From positions 1-64,000 of the forward strand of contig DASYER010000026.1 in NCBI GenBank assembly GCA_036498905.1: DNA of 64,000 nucleotides, given 5' to 3'. Positions 62,095 to 64,000 of the stretch are shown here, in pieces. The notes under the pieces are model-generated. The model saw nothing but the letters and a program-made list of their open reading frames with translations. It made no database searches and was not told the origin of the DNA. The DNA is from DAIDKA01 sp036498905. Its GTDB lineage: Bacteria > Pseudomonadota > Gammaproteobacteria > Steroidobacterales > Steroidobacteraceae. Both the position numbers and the translations under genes were made by a program. Each line of letters begins with the position of its first letter. The stretch's first letter is position 1.

Positions 62095-64000
62095 ATGCTG
62101 GCCGCGTCGGTGTTCGTCGTGGCAGTGGCACGACGCATCGGCTGGCCGTCGATTCTCGGTTACCTGGTCGTCGGCATGGCGCTCGGGCCGCATGCGCTGC
62201 GGCTCATCACGCAGGCTGACATCATCAGCGATCTGGCGCAGCTGGGCATCGTGTTCCTGCTGTTCACCCTCGGCCTTGAGTTCTCCCTGCCACGCATGAT
62301 GGCGGTACGCCGCGAGGTGTTCGGCCTGGGCGCGCTGCAGGTGTGCGCGACCATCGCGCTGATCGCGCTCATCGCCCGCTGCTTCGGTCTGCCGTGGCTG
62401 GTCGGATCGCTGCTGGGCGGCGCGATTGCGATGAGCTCCACCGCCATCATCCTGCACACCCTGACCGACCGCGGGGAAATCAACCGCACGCATGGGCGCC
62501 TGGCTTTCAGCATGCTGCTGTTCCAGGACATGGCCTTTGTGCCGCTGCTGGCGCTGGCCTCCGCCATGGCGGATGGCCAACACAGCGATTTTTCACTGGG
62601 CGCGGTGGCGGTCGCGGTGATGGGCGGCGCGGCCGCCGTGGCTGCGGTGCTGGCCGCGGGTCGCTGGCTGTTGCGTCCGCTATTCCACGAAATCGCCCAC
62701 AGCCGTCTGCGCGAACTGTTCACGCTGGCGGTGCTGCTGGTGGTCCTGGCCTCCGCCTGGACCTCGCACCTGGCGGGTCTGTCCCTGGCGCTGGGCGCGT
62801 TCCTCGCCGGCATGATGCTTGCCGAAACCGAGTATCGCCATCAGATCGAAAGCGTCATCCGCCCGTTTCGGGACATTCTGCTGGGACTGTTCTTCATCAG
62901 CGTCGGCATGCTGTTGGATCTGCACCTGCTGGTCTACCAGTTCGTGCTGATCTCGGCGCTGCTGGTGGGCTTCCTGCTCATCAAGGCGGTGATCGCGACG
63001 CTGGCGACACGGCTGTTTGAAGCCTCGACTTTCAAGGCCATGCGCACCGGCATCGTCATGTCGATCGGCGGGGAATTCGGGATCGCGCTGCTCACTCTCG
63101 TCCTGCAGGGCGGCACCGTGCCGCTGCAGATCGCACAGCCGCTGGTGGTCGCGCTGGTGCTGTCGATGGTGCTCAGTCCCTTCATCCTCGCCAACAATGC
63201 GCGCATCGCGCGACTGGTGCTGCGCGAGCGACGACCGGAGCTCAAGCCGCTGGCACCGGCCGAATACGAGCCCACCGGCAACATCGCCCAGCGCGAGCAT
63301 GTGATTCTGTGTGGCTATGGCCGCGTGGGGCAAAGTGTCGCACGCGTGCTCGAATCCCAGGGCTTTGAATACATCGCGCTGGATTTGGATCCGGCCCGCA
63401 TCCGTGCCGCACGCCAGGCTGGGGAACCGGTGCTGTACGGGGACTCCGCCGACGAGGACATGCTGGTCGGTGCCGGATGCGACCATGCCATTGCGGTGGT
63501 CATCAGTTTCTCGAGCATCGGGGTTGCCCTCGCCATCGTGCGCACGGTGCGCCGACTGCGTGCCGACGTGCCCATCCTGGTGCGCACGGTGGATGATTCG
63601 CGCGCCCCTGATCTGATGGCGGCCGGGGCGACGCAGATCATCCCCGAGACCTTCGAGATGGGCCTGATCCTGGTCGGGGCGACCCTGCGAACGCTGCGCA
63701 TGCCGTTTGCGCAGGTGGCGCACATGCTCGGGCAGGTGCGCGACAGTCGCTACACGCTGCTGACCAATGTGCGCCAGCATGCCGAGTCCTCCATGCCGGC
63801 CGATCTGCTGGAACAGCGCGAGGAGCTGCGGACCATCGTCATCCCACCCGGCGCCTGGGCGGTCGGCAAGTGCGTGGACGAGGTCCGCGCGCGCGGCGCG
63901 GCCGTGGTCTTCACGGGGATCCGCCGACACGGGATACTGGGCAAGGCGCCGGACGGCCTCACGCGTCTGCGGGAAGGGGATCTGGTACTGATCCACGGCC
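62095..64000 (+). CDS. KefB/KefC-type cation/proton antiporter (CPA2), partial
   Basis: At least 635 residues, running off the right edge. CPA2 membrane domain (ILGYLVVGMALGPHAL; GIVFLLFTLGLEFSL; SSTAIILHTLTDRGE; FQDMAFVPLLALA; LALGAFLAGMMLAETEYRHQIE), then a TrkA-N/RCK domain with Rossmann motif HVILCGYGRVGQSVARVL and the start of a TrkA-C-like region. Probably K+ or Na+ efflux in exchange for H+. ATG 62095 is the first standard start, but relatives usually have about ten more residues (here LIEQPLTQVLI, from CTG 62062), so the true start may be upstream and non-canonical. It starts 35 bp after the small helical gene; functional linkage is doubtful. Confidence 0.9.
   Translation, partial: MLAASVFVVAVARRIGWPSILGYLVVGMALGPHALRLITQADIISDLAQLGIVFLLFTLGLEFSLPRMMAVRREVFGLGALQVCATIALIALIARCFGLPWLVGSLLGGAIAMSSTAIILHTLTDRGEINRTHGRLAFSMLLFQDMAFVPLLALASAMADGQHSDFSLGAVAVAVMGGAAAVAAVLAAGRWLLRPLFHEIAHSRLRELFTLAVLLVVLASAWTSHLAGLSLALGAFLAGMMLAETEYRHQIESVIRPFRDILLGLFFISVGMLLDLHLLVYQFVLISALLVGFLLIKAVIATLATRLFEASTFKAMRTGIVMSIGGEFGIALLTLVLQGGTVPLQIAQPLVVALVLSMVLSPFILANNARIARLVLRERRPELKPLAPAEYEPTGNIAQREHVILCGYGRVGQSVARVLESQGFEYIALDLDPARIRAARQAGEPVLYGDSADEDMLVGAGCDHAIAVVISFSSIGVALAIVRTVRRLRADVPILVRTVDDSRAPDLMAAGATQIIPETFEMGLILVGATLRTLRMPFAQVAHMLGQVRDSRYTLLTNVRQHAESSMPADLLEQREELRTIVIPPGAWAVGKCVDEVRARGAAVVFTGIRRHGILGKAPDGLTRLREGDLVLIHG

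Noticed and set aside
62680..63996. 438-codon minus-strand open frame opposite the antiporter
   Set aside because: The opposite strand encodes conserved CPA2 and TrkA-N motifs; the minus product is His/Gln/Asp-rich low-complexity sequence.

Overview
The window is GC-rich and densely coded, and almost every gene has clear homologues in Gammaproteobacteria. The mix is a monomeric isocitrate dehydrogenase, an RND efflux operon, GlgE-type glucan synthesis, DUF6152/DUF3570/DUF4266 proteins and an ExbB/ExbD/AgmX-type machine. This suggests a free-living, aerobic, environmental gammaproteobacterium, perhaps Steroidobacterales/Nevskiales or a relative; that placement is inference from gene content. 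I see no rRNA, tRNA, CRISPR array, insertion sequence or prophage gene.

Layout. 0.0-12.3 kb holds housekeeping and accessory genes: the 5' part of a lactate permease, a multicopper oxidase divergent from an SAM methyltransferase, a VOC protein, a stand-alone elongation factor G with its terminator, two small exported proteins, icd, an RNase T2, an alpha/beta hydrolase and a DUF8021-like exported protein. 12.3-21.2 kb, all on the minus strand, encodes CorA and a tripartite RND efflux operon whose outer-membrane factor comes first and whose own response regulator and sensor kinase come last. 21.3-29.3 kb is a compact glgB-glgE-treS/maltokinase operon (the GlgE alpha-glucan pathway), ending in a small MscS-like membrane protein. 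29.4-36.6 kb carries a fosmidomycin-resistance-type MFS pump, a transglutaminase and two divergent copies of the circularly permuted ATP-grasp/alpha-E pair: one fused, one split into two genes. 36.6-38.4 kb has a family 9 glycosyltransferase and a SYLF lipid-binding protein.

38.5-62.06 kb is the most interesting part. It contains an ApbE flavin transferase and two long divergent operons that share a 319-bp control region. The leftward operon encodes an HzsA-related beta-propeller protein with two CxxCH haem motifs, two overlapping outer-membrane beta-barrel proteins, a TlpA thioredoxin, a DUF4266 lipoprotein ending in Gly-Gly-Gly-Cys-Gly-Cys-Asn, and a DUF3570 protein. The rightward operon encodes two c-type-cytochrome-like proteins (one with a LamG domain), a Tat-exported DUF1501-like protein, a second TlpA protein, a coiled-coil protein, three TPR proteins, a small exported protein, ExbB, two ExbD proteins and an AgmX/PglI-type TonB-like protein. 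I read this as one envelope-spanning, proton-motive-force-driven redox system of unknown function. DUF3570 carries a sequence matching the ApbE flavinylation consensus, and a near-identical 13-bp inverted repeat occurs both in the divergent control region and ahead of exbB.

The window ends inside a KefB/KefC-type cation/proton antiporter.
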